Shown: in pieces, positions 24,377 through 37,748 of the stretch
Layout of the letters: every line of letters starts with the position of its first letter
Position numbering within the stretch: the stretch's first letter is position 1
Source: Sapria himalayana
Taxonomy: Eukaryota; Streptophyta; Magnoliopsida; Malpighiales; Rafflesiaceae
Length of the DNA: 64,000 nucleotides
NCBI GenBank assembly: GCA_029783825.1
Contig: JAREIK010002660.1
Span: 1 to 64,000 of the forward strand
Direction of reading: 5' to 3'
The notes under the pieces: model-generated
What the model was told of the DNA's origin: nothing
Databases searched by the model: none
Seen by the model: only the letters and a program-made list of their open reading frames with translations
Position numbers and translations under genes: made by a program

Positions 24377-25550
24377 ATTATTAGATAGATATATTGACAA
24401 ATAGATTGAAAGATAGATAGAGATATAGATAGATAAAAAAATATTCGAATATATAGACATATAAATAGACAGAAAGATATACTAATAGATAAAAATATAT
24501 ATAGATAGAAAGATAGATAGGCATATAGATAGAAAGATAGATATATCGATCGATAGATTCATAGATAGATAGATAAATAGATAGAATAATAGATAGAAAA
24601 ATAGATAGATAGATAGACAGATAGATTAATATACAAACATATAGATAAATATATAAAAAGATTAATAGATAAATACACAGATAGATAGTCATATTGATAA
24701 TTTTTTTGAAATTTAGATTGATAGACAGATTGATATATAGTTTGATAGCTTGATTGATACACAAATTAATAGATAGTTTAGTAAATATATTGAAAGATAG
24801 ATTGATTTATATATTTATAAATAATTAGATAGAAAGATAGATAGACATTAAGATGAATAGATAGATAGACAGATAGATAGAAAATAAATATATAGATAGA
24901 TAAATGAATAGACAAATAGATAGGCAAAAAGATAGAAAGATAGAAAGATAGAAAGATAGAAAAATAGATAGATAGAAAACATATAGATAGACAGAGAGAA
25001 AGATATATTGAAAGATAGATTGACAAATAGATAGTTAGATAGATTGACACATAGATAAATATATAGATAGATAGATCAATAGATAAACAGATAGATAGAT
25101 AGATAGTAATATGGAAATATAGACAGATAGATAAATAGATAGTTATATATTTCGATAAATAGATAGATAGATTGATAGATAGTTAGATAGATAAATAAAT
25201 AGATAGTAATATGAAAATATATATAGATATATAAATAGATAGGTATATAGATAGATAGATAGATTGATAGACATATAGATAATCAGATAGATAAACAGAG
25301 AGATAGACAGACAGACAGCTAGATAGACATACAGATATATAAATAGATAGATTAATAGGTAGGTAGGTAGGTAGATAGAAAGATAGATATATAAATAGAT
25401 AGCCATAAACATAGACATATAGATATACAGATTAATAGACATAATAATAGACAGATTTATAGATAGATTGATAGACACATTGATTGACTGCTTGATAGAC
25501 ATATTAAAAGATAGATTGACAGGCAGAATGTAAGACTGTTTGAAAGACCA

Positions 25551-25582
<32 letters not shown>

Positions 25583-27353
25583 TCAAATTGATAAAAATGT
25601 AGATAAATAGCTAATATAGAGAGATAAATAGACAGATTATTAGTCGGATAGATTGATAGATAGATTGATTGAGAGATAGATTGAAAAATAAATAGATAGA
25701 TAATATAATTGATAGACAGATATATAGTCATATAGATAGACATAGATATATAGAAAGATAAATAGATAGATACACAGATAAATATACTGATAGATAGACT
25801 TAAATATATATAGACAGACAGATAGGCAGATAGATAGATAGACTGATAGATAAAAAGATTGTTAGAAAGAAAGATAGCTAGATTATATATATATATATAT
25901 ATATAGAAACATAGATTGCCAAATCAATAGGCAAATATATAAATAGATTAAAAATTATATAGGCAAATAGATAGGCAGATTGATAATTAGATTGAAAGAA
26001 AGATTGAGAGATAGATTTATAGCCAATTTAATAGCCAAATTGATACATAGATTGATAGACAAATTGGTAGATAGATTGTTAGACATATTTATATCCAGAA
26101 ATATATACATATAGATAGTCATTTATATAGATAGATAGGTAGGTAGGTAGATATTAGATTGATAGATAGATAGATAGACATAAAGATAGATAGAAAGATA
26201 GATAGAAAAATAAACTGATAGATAAAGAGATAGAGAGAAAGATAAATAGAAAAATAGACCAATAGATAGATAGATAATTAGATATATAAATAGAAAGATT
26301 GATAGATAGATTGATAGATAGATAGATTGATGAATAGACAGATATATAGACAAGATAAAGACAGACATATAGATACACAAATAGACAGACACGTAAAAAG
26401 AAAGATAAAAATACGAATAAACCAATATATAAACAAACATATAGATAGATAGATATACAAACAAAATGACAAATAAATAGATAGAAAGATAGAAAGAAAG
26501 ATATATAGACAATTAAAAAAACATATAGACATATAGATAGATAGACAAATCTAAAGAAAGACAAATGGATAGTAAGATAGACAAATAGATTGATATGTAG
26601 ATAGACAAAAGATAGATATACAAATATTTATATGGACAGATAGATAGATAGACAGATAAATAAATAGATAGACAAATAGTTATACAAATAGATAGATAGA
26701 TAGATAAATTAATAGATAGATAGATAGATAGATTGATAAATAGATAGATAGTCATATAAATGGATGGATACACAAACAAATAGATAGACAAATGGACGGA
26801 CGGACGGATAGATAGATAGATAAACATATATATAAAGAAACAGATATACATATAGATAGACAAACTGATAGATAAATAAATAAACAGACATTTATATATA
26901 TAGATACACATATAGATAGATAAAAAGATAGACTTATATACATACAAATAGATAGTCAAATATACAAAGTGATATATAGAGAGATACATAGACAGATAGA
27001 CAGATAGATATACTGATAGATAGTTAGACAAATAGACTAACAGATACATATGTAGATAGATTGATAGACTGATATACATACAGATAAACATACAGATTGA
27101 CTTATAAATATTCAAATAGATAGTCATATAAACAAACAGATATACAGATAGATAGTTAGATATATAGATATAGAGATAGATATACTATTAGATAGACAGA
27201 GAGGCTGATATATAGACAGATAGATAGATATATAGATAGTTTGAAAGATAAATTGATAGAAAGATAATAAATAGATAGACATATTGATACATAAATAGAT
27301 AGATAGATAGATAGAGAGATACATAAATAGGTAGATAGACAAATAGGTAGAAT
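22476..27353 (+). repeat. GATA tetranucleotide satellite array, block 2
   Basis: This block is about 4.9 kb of GATA/GATT/GACA units with GATA on the + strand, as in blocks 1 and 3. It contains (AT)n at 22529-22586 and about 24341-24373. Minus-strand Ile-Tyr-Leu-Ser frames (up to 204 codons at 26513-27127) are artefacts. It ends in AAT at 27351-27353, the target duplication of the CACTA element. Confidence 0.95.
27351..27353. repeat. Left 3-bp target-site duplication (AAT)
   Basis: AAT directly precedes CACTACAAG and is repeated at 40624-40626 directly after the GTAGTG end. CACTA elements create 3-bp duplications. Confidence 0.85.
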
Positions 27354-28345
27354 CACTACAAGAAAAATTCGATTTAGCTAGGTAATTTTTGCTAGGGATC
27401 AATCCCTATCTAAATTTCAACGGATTAGGTAGGGAACATCAAGGGATTAATGTTTTTTTAGAAAAAAAATTGCAACGGATTAGAGACGAATTTTTTTTTG
27501 TAAATTTCATAAAAATAAGCGGGGAATTTAGCGACTAATTAGTGACGCAAGATTTTTGTAAAATCTGTTCAAGAAAAGTAGGGTTTTTAGCGATGGATTA
27601 GTGATGGAAAATTTTCGTAAATTCCGCTCAAGAAAAGCAGGTAATTTATAGATGGATTAGCGACGGAATATCCCTTGCTAATACTAGCCATTATTTAGCA
27701 ATGGATTCCCTCGCTAGTACAAGTCATTATTTAGCGACAGATTTAGCGAGGGATGTTTCCTCGCTAATACAAACCATTATATAGCGATGGATTTAGCGAG
27801 GAATTTTCCCTCACTAATACAAGCCATTATTTAGCGATGGATTTAGCAAGGGATTTTCCCTCGCTTATAATATTTATCATTTAGCGACGGATTTAGCATG
27901 GAATTTCTTCTGCTAATAAAATTAATTATTTAGCGACGGATTTAGCGACAGAATTTCCCTTGCTAATAAAATTGATGATTTAGCGACGGATTTAGCAACA
28001 GAATTTTTATTGCTAATAAAATCCATTATTTAGCGATGGAATTTCTCTTGCTAATAAAATCTATGATTTAGCGACTGATTTAGTTACTAAATCTTTCTTG
28101 CTAATTGAATCTATGATTTAGTGATAGATTTAGCAACGGAAATTTTCTTGCTAATAGAATCCATGATTTAACGATCGATTTAGCGACGGATTTAGCCATG
28201 AAATTTCTCATGCTAATAAAATCTATGATTTAGTGATAGATTTTCCCGAGCTAGTAAAATATGTAATATAACGACGAATTTTCCCTACCTTATAAAATTT
28301 ATAATTTAGCTACCGATTTAGCAATGGTATTTCCCTAACCAATAT
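27354..28345 (+). repeat. CACTA left terminus and subterminal repeats
   Basis: A ~50-bp unit, ATTTAGCGACGGATTTAGCG.., followed by GAATTTCCCTTGCTAATAAAAT, repeats roughly 14 times from about 27640. Looser copies (GATTAGTGATGG, GCGACGG) lie before that. Such arrays in En/Spm are binding sites for the element's DNA-binding protein. Many units hold short palindromes (TAGCGAGGGA..TCCCTCGCTA). Confidence 0.9.
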
Positions 28346-28859
28346 TTATTTATCTAATTTTTTTCTTTTTTATTAGTTTTAATATTTTATTTAATTTTGT
28401 TTATTAAATATATGTTAATGGTCTATAGATGAGCAATCCTTGAAACATACATTCTTCTTGTAAAATCATAAAAAAATTATATTATAAATAAATAATTTAA
28501 AAAAACATCCAAATACAAAAAACAATTATATATATTAGTAAGGACTAAATTAACTATTTTTATGATGTATTAATTTTTTATAAAATTATACAAAAAAATT
28601 TTCTAAAATTTTTAAAAAAAGAAACTTAAAAATTGGTATTAAAGTAACATTAAATATTAAATTCAGTAAGTATAATAATTTTTTTCTTTATTTTAAAAAT
28701 TAAATGACCATTTATTAAAATTTCTATTAATATAAATATAAATTAATTCATTGTATAATAAAATAGAAAATATTTTATTAATTATATCAATTGACGAATA
28801 AACTATTAAAAATTAATATTATTATAAGTAAAAAAATTTTATTATTATCGAAAACTTTT
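28346..28859. other. A+T-rich CACTA-internal DNA, no gene recognised
   Basis: Nothing beyond A+T-rich sequence is seen. Confidence 0.6.
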
Positions 28860-29640
28860 AAATAAATAAATAATACAATATTTGAAAATCTTGAAATATA
28901 ATATAAATATAATTTTTTTAATAAAGTTAAAAGAAAATAAATTAATATTTATAAATAAATACATAGATGTTTGCTCTTAAAAAAATATATACTGATTAAA
29001 TAATTGAGTAATATTTTGACTATTAGCTTACATTAATTTTTTATTAAAATAATAAATATGACTTAAAAATTTTAAATGATAAAATATAATTTTTTATATA
29101 TTTTTTAACATTAATAGTATTTTATAATTTTTAGGCGAGTGACTAGAAGGTAAATCATCTTTTCATTTATGTCTTATTATATGAAGTTTGTTAATTTTGT
29201 ACCTATTTGATTTTTTTTATAAGGCTAATCATACTTTTTTATTGTTATATATTTATTGTTTATATTAATATTATAATAAAAAATTTTAAGGTGTTTATTT
29301 TTCATTTGTACCTTCCAACATGCAGATTAATTTTGTTTGAAAATTTTTTTATAGTTATTACAATTAATTAGTCTTTTTGAATATATATATATATATATTA
29401 TTTATTTAATGTTATAATAATTAAAAATATAAAAAATTTGATTATCTTCTTCGACACCGATTATCTTCTTCGACACCGATGCTTAAGTGATACGAACCTC
29501 CACAGAAGGCCATCCATCCCTCGACATAGACGCTTCAACATATATTCGATTTTGAGGTTTAAGTTTTAATTTTTATTTGATTTGAGGTATGTTTTATACA
29601 TTTATTCTTCATCGATTAACTTGATTAAGCTTTAGTTTTA
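28860..29640 (+). mobile_element. CACTA-internal conserved segment (paralogue of 19200-20170)
   Basis: It lies 1.5-2.3 kb inside the left terminus and matches 19200-20170 in order and orientation. Near 29443-29482 a 20-bp word, GATTATCTTCTTCGACACCG, is tandemly duplicated. The segment ends in a more balanced stretch (CCTCCACAGAAGGCCATCCA) followed by TTTGATTTGAGGTATG, which could be a transcribed leader with a splice donor. Confidence 0.7.
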
Positions 29641-31785
29641 ATGTTTCCGAAATTCTTCTCCTTTATTCATTGTGGTGTTTTTGGATTGTGTATATATACT
29701 TAATCATATACATACTTCATGCATTTGTGATATAATGCATTGTCATTGTGTAGATTTTGATGGTGCATAGTAGATATGTCGAATTAAAAATTTTTCAATA
29801 TAAATAACTACATACTGTATACAAAAATAGTATACATAAATATAAGTTTTCTTTAAATAAGTGTGTTTAAACATAACTATATATATATAACTATAAAAAA
29901 GTATACATAAACTATTTAAACATAATTATATCTATAATTTTTTTATTACAATAGATGTGAAATGAAAAAATTGTTATGCATTGTTTGGCCATGATGGTAT
30001 TAAGTGGGTGAACTTCTTTATCATGGTTAGGGTGATTTTGATGCTATAGTTTGCTAGTATTTTTTTTTGTTATGGTTATAAATATTTCTATTTAAAACTT
30101 CAATTATTCATTATACATTGCTAATGTTTTTGTTCACGGGTGTTCTTGAGTGAGGAGCACGAAAAAAAATATGTTCTTGATTTATTATTCTAAAAAATAA
30201 ATTTTTTAGAATAATTATTCAAAAACAAATACTTTAAATCTATATTTTGCTATTATATGAATGATAAAATGAGAGTGTGTGTGTGTGATCATAGTTTGTG
30301 TTATTTATGATAAGTTTTTTAGTAGTGTATTATTTGATAATGTAAGTTTTTTGTCGTGTTCGTTTATTTTATGGTAGTGTGTATATGTGTTTAATAATTT
30401 TTGCATTATTAAAATTACTATGTGCTATGCATTTAACATCATTTTTGAAAAATCCAGAAAAGCCATTTTGGTTAATCTATTCATAATTTTTGTAGTGTGT
30501 ATGTGCGTGTGTGTGTGTAATAAAAATAATATGAATATATATATATATATTCTATTTAATAATTCAACTCTATTAAGTATAGTTTGAAAAAGTGAAAAAT
30601 AATTTTGTGATTTAATTCAAAATTATCATATTTAATTAACTAGTTTTATATTTGAGCTATAATATTTTTCAAATTGGTTTGAAACCCATTGATGGTTATC
30701 TTTTGATAATCTGTGAGATTGGAAGGCATATCAATTGAATATTCATGTCTTTGCTTGCTCTATTGATTTGTTGTTGTTAGGTAACCAAACTTTTTGATTG
30801 ATTAATCTTGTCATAGAAAAAATATTATTATTAAAGGAGACCATAGTTTGTCTTTCAAGACCTTAGTTTCTCCGATAAAGATGATTTGTAGAAAATATAT
30901 TACCAACCTCAAGACCATTTACCTTGTAAAAAAATGTATATTGATGTTGTATTATGGTTGATGTGTGAGATACATATATCACTATGCTCATTCAAATCAA
31001 GGAAGATGTCAATAATGGAAAATCAACCACTCAAACATATGCTCTAACAAATGAATTCCTATATGTTACAAGTTGATACTCATCTATTATTAATCTTGCA
31101 CAATTCGTAATTAATTTATTCTTTATACTCTATTTTCAATTAGATACTCATCTATTAGTAAGCTTTCTCAATTGAACTATAATCTATATTTTTATCTTTG
31201 ATTAATGAGAAAGTATAATGGCATATATTATAGACCATGTTAAAGATAAAGCATAGAGAAATATTATCTCATCTATAAATGAGCATTCTCATTTGAAAGT
31301 AGATACTCATTTGTTGTAGTAGCAGTACAAGAAGAAGTAGAAAAAGATGAAGAAGAAGTAGTAAGAGAATGAGAAAAAGTTTAAGATGATGAAAAGATTA
31401 GAGTAGCCTTATAGCTCTTATGTAGAAATTACATGCATTACAAGAAATCCTAATCATTCTAATCTTTAAATAGAAAAAAAATATTAGGCTTGCATCTCTT
31501 AAATTACAAAACAAAATAACAAAAATAATTATAATATTATGCATTGATACCACTAAAAGGTAGGAATATTGCTTTGAGAAGTATTTTCTTAAATTAGTTC
31601 AATTTTAAAATTTTATTAAATATAATTTTCTTGACATTGAAAGTACTATTCTTTATAATTTGTTGCATCCAAAAATAGCACTAACTTTTATCCAACTTTG
31701 CAAAAAAAAAGGAATTTCTCCATAACACTAATTATAATAATAATACTTAATATTTTCATCCTTAATATATATATAATGGATAATT
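29641..31785. other. A+T-rich CACTA-internal DNA, no gene recognised
   Basis: Short (GT)n runs occur near 30277 and 30496. The motif AGATACTCATCTATTA or a close variant appears three times (31074, 31144, 31302). A purine-rich AGAAGAAG patch lies at 31327-31400. No open frame is convincing. Confidence 0.55.
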
Positions 31786-31792
31786 ATGTTAT

Positions 31793-32121
31793 GGAATCCA
31801 AAAAAAATATCTATGATTTGGGTTATATTTTAGTGCCTATATTCGGATACTCATAATTATCCCAATATAATTAAAAAAAACATTATGTATAAACTTTTTT
31901 CAGCTTACTCAGTATGCAAAAACGAGTTAATGCATATGTTTATGCATACAGAGTATTTATGAACTCCATATGCATATGTTTTTGTTTACGAAAAATTGAG
32001 TTTCTACATAAACTCATATGCATACTGGAGTATATGCATTCCGTATGAAAAAAGGAAGGTAATTATCAGTATAGAAATTTGGAATACCCAAATCATAAAT
32101 ATATTGGATTTGGATCCCCTA
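31793..32121. mobile_element. MITE-like inverted-repeat insertion (~330 bp)
   Basis: The left arm GGAATCCAAAAAAAATATCT, continuing as ATGATTTGGGT, is mirrored on the right by ACCCAAATCATAAATATATT, continuing GGATTTGGATCC. This gives roughly 35-bp imperfect terminal inverted repeats. ATGTTAT occurs just outside both ends (31786-31792 and 32122-32128) and could be a target duplication. The middle contains CATATGCATA/TATGCATATG palindromes. No coding capacity is present, as expected of a MITE. Confidence 0.5.
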
Positions 32122-32499
32122 ATGTTATATTAAAATTAAAAATAGTAAAAAAAATATAATTATTTTCATGTTGGTTCCCCTTAACATTTTTTCATCTAAT
32201 ATTATAACTTTTATCCACTTTTGTTGCACCGAAATGCATCAGCTTTGTTTATCTCACATAAGTTTTTAAAAAATGTAAATCTAAAATAATAGTTCCAGAA
32301 TTCAAAAATCAAATTTTGATTCTCATAGAGTTTACCAAAATATACTTCTTCAAAGAAAATGATAGGTTAAAACTCAGGGCTTACACCTATTTAATGATGC
32401 CACCAACCATCCAACTAGTAACTTTTTAGAAATCTTAGATTCAAAAATCTTTATTATTATAACGCAAGTAGGATTTGATTATTTTAAGTGTTTGGAATT
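32122..32499. other. No gene recognised
   Basis: Plain A+T-rich sequence with no recognisable motif. Confidence 0.55.
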
Positions 32500-33375
32500 A
32501 TAAGTATTTGTGTAACTATAAGTATACCCACATTTAACTATATTTATAATTACATGTATAATAACATACAATATAATATTTAACTATATGTGTATAACTA
32601 TGTATAAATATTTGGATAACTATATATAAATATTTGTGTAATTATATAACACTCTACAACATTAAATATAACTATATTTATAACTATGTATACATATATA
32701 TAAATCTATATATGTATTGATAACTTTATATATTTGTGTATGATTATTTGTATGAATATATTTATATATAACTATATGTTTAAATATATAAAAATATTAA
32801 TAGCTATATATATTATATGTATAATAACATATAACTATAAATAATTCTCTCTTACTATACGTATAACTATAAAAGCTTTATACATAACTATATTTAAATA
32901 TATAATTAACAACATGTATTTAATATATATTTTTATATATTAGTATAAAAAATGCATTTTAGTATTTCCATACCTATATATAACTATAAGTATAACTATA
33001 TGAAATTATATGAAAAAATATATATACATACATTTATAAATATAAGTTTAACTATACGCGAACCTATATGTATACCCACATGTAACTATATTTATAATTA
33101 AATGTATAAAAACATACAACATAATGTTTCACTATATGTGTATAACTATATATAAATATTTTGTATAACTATAAAAAACTCTATATAAATAAATAAACTA
33201 TATTTTTAATTATGTAAACATATATGTAGACATATATGTAAATCTATATAATTGTTTATAACTTTGTATACATTTATTTATATTTACTTATAACTACTTG
33301 TATGCATATATCTATTTATAATTATATGTTAAACTAAATGTAACTATTTAAAACTACATTTACGATATGTATCCT
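32500..33375 (+). repeat. TATAACTATA-type degenerate repeat, copy C
   Basis: It is homologous to the arrays flanking the ARF1 pseudogene; 32971-33300 matches 14441-14740 closely. Its presence inside a complete CACTA element shows the repeat is part of, or hitchhikes with, this transposon family. There is no ARF sequence in this copy. Confidence 0.8.
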
Positions 33376-33660
33376 AACATATAATTATATATGGGATAAT
33401 ACTATTTTGTTGCACCAACTTGAAATAAAATGGCTAAAAATATAATATCAACATTATGTAAGCACATAGCATGAGAGTGTTCGTTGATCATGCTCATATA
33501 TGGTATAATACAAATAAGGGTCGTACTCTTACTAATCCCAGCCCTTAGGCCTCAGGCTCAAATATGAACTTATGTATAACAAAAAATGTCATATTTGATA
33601 GGTTTGTACTGAAGAACTTATATTATCTTTTATATAATTCTTCATTCTAACACTACACTC
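33376..33660. other. No gene recognised
   Basis: ATGGGATAATACTATTTTGTTG at 33389 nearly repeats a word at 19098. The rest is ordinary sequence. Confidence 0.45.
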
Positions 33661-34023
33661 TCTATATGTCTATCTCTCCCTCTATAATCTTTCTGTCTTT
33701 CTCATCCTTTTTTTCTTTATGTGTCTCACACACTCTCATGTTATTTTTTTGCCTCTTCTTTCTTGCTTGTTCTCTTTATCTCCACCCCCCTCTATCTCTC
33801 TCTCTCTCTCTCCCTTTCTTTCTTTCTCTCTCTCTCTACCTCCCTCTCCCTCTCTCTCTTTCCCTCTCTCTCCCCTCTCCTTTTCACCATTTCTCTCCCA
33901 CTCTCTCTCCCTCCTTTTCTCTCCCACACACTCTCTCCCCCATCTCTTGATTTTTCTACCCATCTCTCTCCCCACCTTATTTCTCTCTCTCTCTCTCTCT
34001 CCCTCTCTCTCCCTCTCCTCCTT
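33661..34023 (+). repeat. Pyrimidine (CT)n-rich tract
   Basis: About 360 bp are almost pure C/T, with CTCTCT, CCCTCT and TTTCTTTCT runs. All frames are open, with Ser/Leu/Pro on + and Arg/Glu on -, so the long frames here are artefacts. It lies about 285 bp upstream of the tnp2 start. Long CT tracts are frequent near plant transcription starts, so a promoter role is conceivable but unproven. Confidence 0.9.
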
Positions 34024-34306
34024 CAAAAATTAAATGTATTTTTTTTGCTTTCATTTCTTGTGCATTATTGTATTTTGCACCCTTTATCTAGTATAACTGT
34101 GATATATTTTAATCTTTATCATGCTAAAAATTACGTTATCTATTTATATAGATTGTGCAAACGGCTTGCCTCTATATTCATGATATTTAAATTTTAAATA
34201 TTCATCTGTAAGTAATTTTACGTTATTCTTTGTATACTTTGAAGTAATAGAATGTTTTATTTATATTAATGATTAAGCATTATTTTATGTAAATAAAATA
34301 GGGTAA

Positions 34307-37300
34307 ATGAGCTCAGATCATTAGTTGATGTACAAAAGGGTTATTAATGGATTTTTGAATAAAGATTTTTTGACTGGGCTTGAAACTTTCATCAATTTTG
34401 CACGTAGTCAATCGAGATTGAAGGATGGAGAAAAAATTAAGTATCCATGTAATCATCAAAAGTGTCAAAATATCACTTTTTGTGATGCAAATACTATAAG
34501 ATATCATTTGGAAAAATATGGCTTTGTGCCAAATTATTTTGTTTGGATTTATCACGGGGAAAGTACAAAGGCTCTGAATATTGACCAAAATGAGGGTATT
34601 GAATCATTTGCTTGTGGTAAAGAATCATCAAACACATACCATAGAATGATCATGGAAGATGCTGGTCCTGACTTTAATATGGATTACATGGATGAACTAC
34701 CTAATCCTGAAGGTCAGAAATTTTATGAAATGCTTAAAGCTGCAGATAAAAAGTTGTGGCATGGTTGTAAAACACATTCGTAATTGTCACTTGTGGGTCG
34801 ACAAATGAGCATTAAGTTAGAAAATCATATGTCTGAAAAATTATTTGATTAGGTGACAGAACTGATGAAAAAGATTGTTCCAGATAAAAAATTGATCACT
34901 AACAAATTTTACAACACTAAAAAGTTACTACGAGGAATGAGTTTACCAGTAGAAAAAATTGATTGTTGTTTAAATGGATGCATGTTATAATGGGGTGGTG
35001 ATAGTGATTTAATTAGCTGCATGTTTTGTGGCCATTCTCGATTTAGGAAGGTACATCGTGCTATAGAAATGCTAAAAAAATTGAAGGTTGTCTTTAAGAA
35101 GATGTAATATTTTTTATTAATTCCTCGATTACATAGACTATATGCATCAAATGCTATAGCAAATGATATGAGGTGACATTCCGAGCATGAGGTTGAAGAA
35201 GGGGTAATGCGTCATCCATCAGATTCACCTGCTTGGAAGTATTTTAATTATATACATCAAGATTTTGTAGCAGAAAGTCGAGATGTGAGATTGAGTCTCT
35301 ACACTGATGGATTTCACCATTTGGGCAATCTGGACAACAGCATTAAACATGGCCAGTGATAGTAATGCCAAAAAATATTGGTTCAAGGGCCAAAAAATCC
35401 GAAAGACATGCTAGATATTTTTTTTATAGTCTCTTATTGCAGAGTTAAATCATTTATGGAATGTTTGCGTGAATACATGTGATATCTCAAAGAAGTAAAA
35501 TTTCATTATGTGGCAACCCTTATGTGGATGGTGAATGACTTTCCTACATATTCAATGTTGTCTAGCTGGAGTACTATAGGATGATTCACATGCCTGTATT
35601 GCATGACAAATTCTAATGTATTTACCCTCAAATTTAGTGGTAAATAGTCATGGTTTGATAACCATCATAAGTTTCTACCTACGAATCATCCATTATGAAG
35701 AAATAGAACTGCATTTTGAAGAAATAAAACTGTGATGATAGCTGCACCATCTATTCGTTTAGGAGATGATATTATTACAGAAATTCATTATTTGGGTTTG
35801 AAGAAGGTAACTGAAAAGTATGCTACTAGAAGTAATGGACCAATAGGCAAATTATTTGGCTGGAGGAAACGTAGTATATTTTGGTACTTGCCCTATTGGA
35901 AGTCCAATTTATTTCGTCATAACTTATATGTAATGCATATTGAAAAAAATGTTTTTGACAATGTTTTTAACACTGTCCTTAATGTAGATGGAAAAACAAA
36001 AGACACTTTAAAATCAAGACAAGAGCTGAATGATTAATGTCGGTGGTCTGAATTGAAAATGAATGAGCAACCAGGAAAATTCTTTAAAGCTTGTTACACA
36101 CTTGATATGAAGGCAAGACAACTATTGTGTGAATGGGTTAAAAATTTGAAATTCTTTGATGGGTATGCGTCAAATATGGGTAGATGCGTGGATATGAAGA
36201 ATCATATATTATTTGAAATGAAAAGTCATGAAAATCATGTATTTATGTAGAGATTAATACCAATTTCATTTTGTGAATTACTTCCACAAAGTGTTTGGAA
36301 GGTCCTTACAAAACTAAGTTTATTTTTCAAATAGCTAACTGCAACCACAATCAAAATAGATGACATGGTGAGGCTGGAAAATGACATTCCACTTATTATT
36401 TGTAAGCTAGAATGGATATTCCCACCGAGTTTTTTTGACTCAATAGAGCATTTGCCAATCTATTTTGCATATGAAGCACAGATAGTTTGGCTAGTACAAT
36501 TCAGGTGGATGTATCCTTTTGAGAGGTAAATACATATAATTTGCTGTGTTTTATAATTTCATACTTTAAGTAATATTGTAATTTAATCAAATTGAAACCT
36601 AACATTGTGGTTGTAGGTATCTTCATAAGTTGAAATTGAATGTTAGAAACAAGGCAAAAGTTGAAGGTTCAATTTGCAATGCATATTTAGTAGAAGAAGC
36701 ATCATCATGTTGTTCTTATTATTTTGATGATCATGTCAATACAAAGAATTGAATTGTGCCGTGGAATTCTGAAGGTTATGTGATGGTAGAAGATGATTCT
36801 GTGGACAAACTATCTATCTTCAATCACCCTAGAAGAGCTTTTGGAAGAGTAATGAAAAGATGTATGACAGATTAAGAGTACAAAGCAATTAGGAGCTACG
36901 TTTTACTTAATTGTGAGGAGGTTGTACAATACATTGAGTATGTATACACAAAATGGTTGCAAGTTAAATCATTGTTTAATTTTATCTTTAATAGGAATTA
37001 TTAAAAATTGATATACATTTTTTTCTCTTTTTATATTCGTGAAGTATTTATGTTGAGCAATTAAAATATAGGCAACCATCAATTTCCAGCAATGATGTCA
37101 ATTATATGCTAGAAAATGAATTTGTAAATTATTTCAAAAATTATTTGAGAAATTATTAAGTTTTAAATTTTGAATTATTTAATTTATTTTTATCTTTTAT
37201 TTGTTAATATCAATTTTTTAATTAATGTCACAGGTAATTGATCCTTTAAATGGAGATTCAAATATTTTTATTCAGAATCTAAGTAAAGGCTCGTTATGAT

Positions 37301-37404
37301 ATGTGGCAACCTATCTTAGGTATTTTGTTAATGGATATAAATTTCACACAATCGGGCATGATTCTTCTAAAATAATAATGAATAGTGGTGTATCCTTTAA
37401 ATAA
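34307..37404 (+). pseudogene. CACTA transposase tnp2 (TNPD-type), multi-exon, inactivated
   Basis: tnp2-family transposase that in active elements cuts and joins CACTA ends. From ATG 34307 the frame gives a transposase-associated domain (YKRVINGFLNKDFL, SQSRLKDGEKIKYPCNHQKC, HLEKYGFVPNYFVW, HGE). Next comes the tnp2 core (FYNTKKLLRGMSLPVEKIDC, MWMVNDFPTYSMLSSWST, YLPYWKSNLFRHNLYVMHIE). A DUF4218-type region follows (LPISF-like PISFCELLPQSVW, LENDIPLIICKLEWIFPPSF, QFRWMYPFER). After introns at 36526-36616 and from about 36937, a DUF4216-like end reads YFVNGYKFHT and NSGVSFK. Stops include 34322, 34781, 34850, 34988, 35105, 35174, 36035 and 36248. A frameshift near 35350 is followed by loss of about 20 residues. 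Gene order and domain order are canonical for the family; the copy cannot produce a full transposase. Confidence 0.92.
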
Positions 37405-37460
37405 ATCATAGTTCTAAAATAATGGTTCTTCTAAAATAATATTAATGTCACAGGTAATTG
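37223..37460 (+). repeat. Short direct duplication around the last tnp2 exon
   Basis: ATTAATGTCACAGGTAATTG occurs at 37223 and again at 37441, and TTCTTCTAAAATAAT occurs at about 37363 and 37428. A local duplication has copied the last intron-exon junction. Confidence 0.65.
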
Positions 37461-37748
37461 TCCTTCCAATGCATGGGTCCCATATTTACGGATTTCAGCT
37501 TTATAAAAATGAGGGCTAGCTTATCTTATCATTATTTTTTAAAAAACATTATATTTTTGCACTCTCTTTATCTCTAAACATAATTGCTGGACATCCTTTG
37601 GAATTTTGGTGAAGTTGTATGAGAATAAACTTTAATTTGTGTTTGTTCATGTCTGTAATATTTGTTTTTATATATCTGTGAATATGTTTTTGTGTCTCTT
37701 AATTTTTTTGGTAGAGTTTTAGCCTATTATAGGTATGTAAAAGCTTAT

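Noticed and set aside
27640..28345. CRISPR-like regular repeats
   Set aside because: The ~50-bp units are contiguous and diverged, sit next to a CACTA terminus and lack unique spacers. They are transposon subterminal repeats.
33666..34197. Ser/Leu/Pro-rich and Arg/Glu-rich frames at the pyrimidine tract
   Set aside because: These are low-complexity translation of a CT tract and no domain is present.
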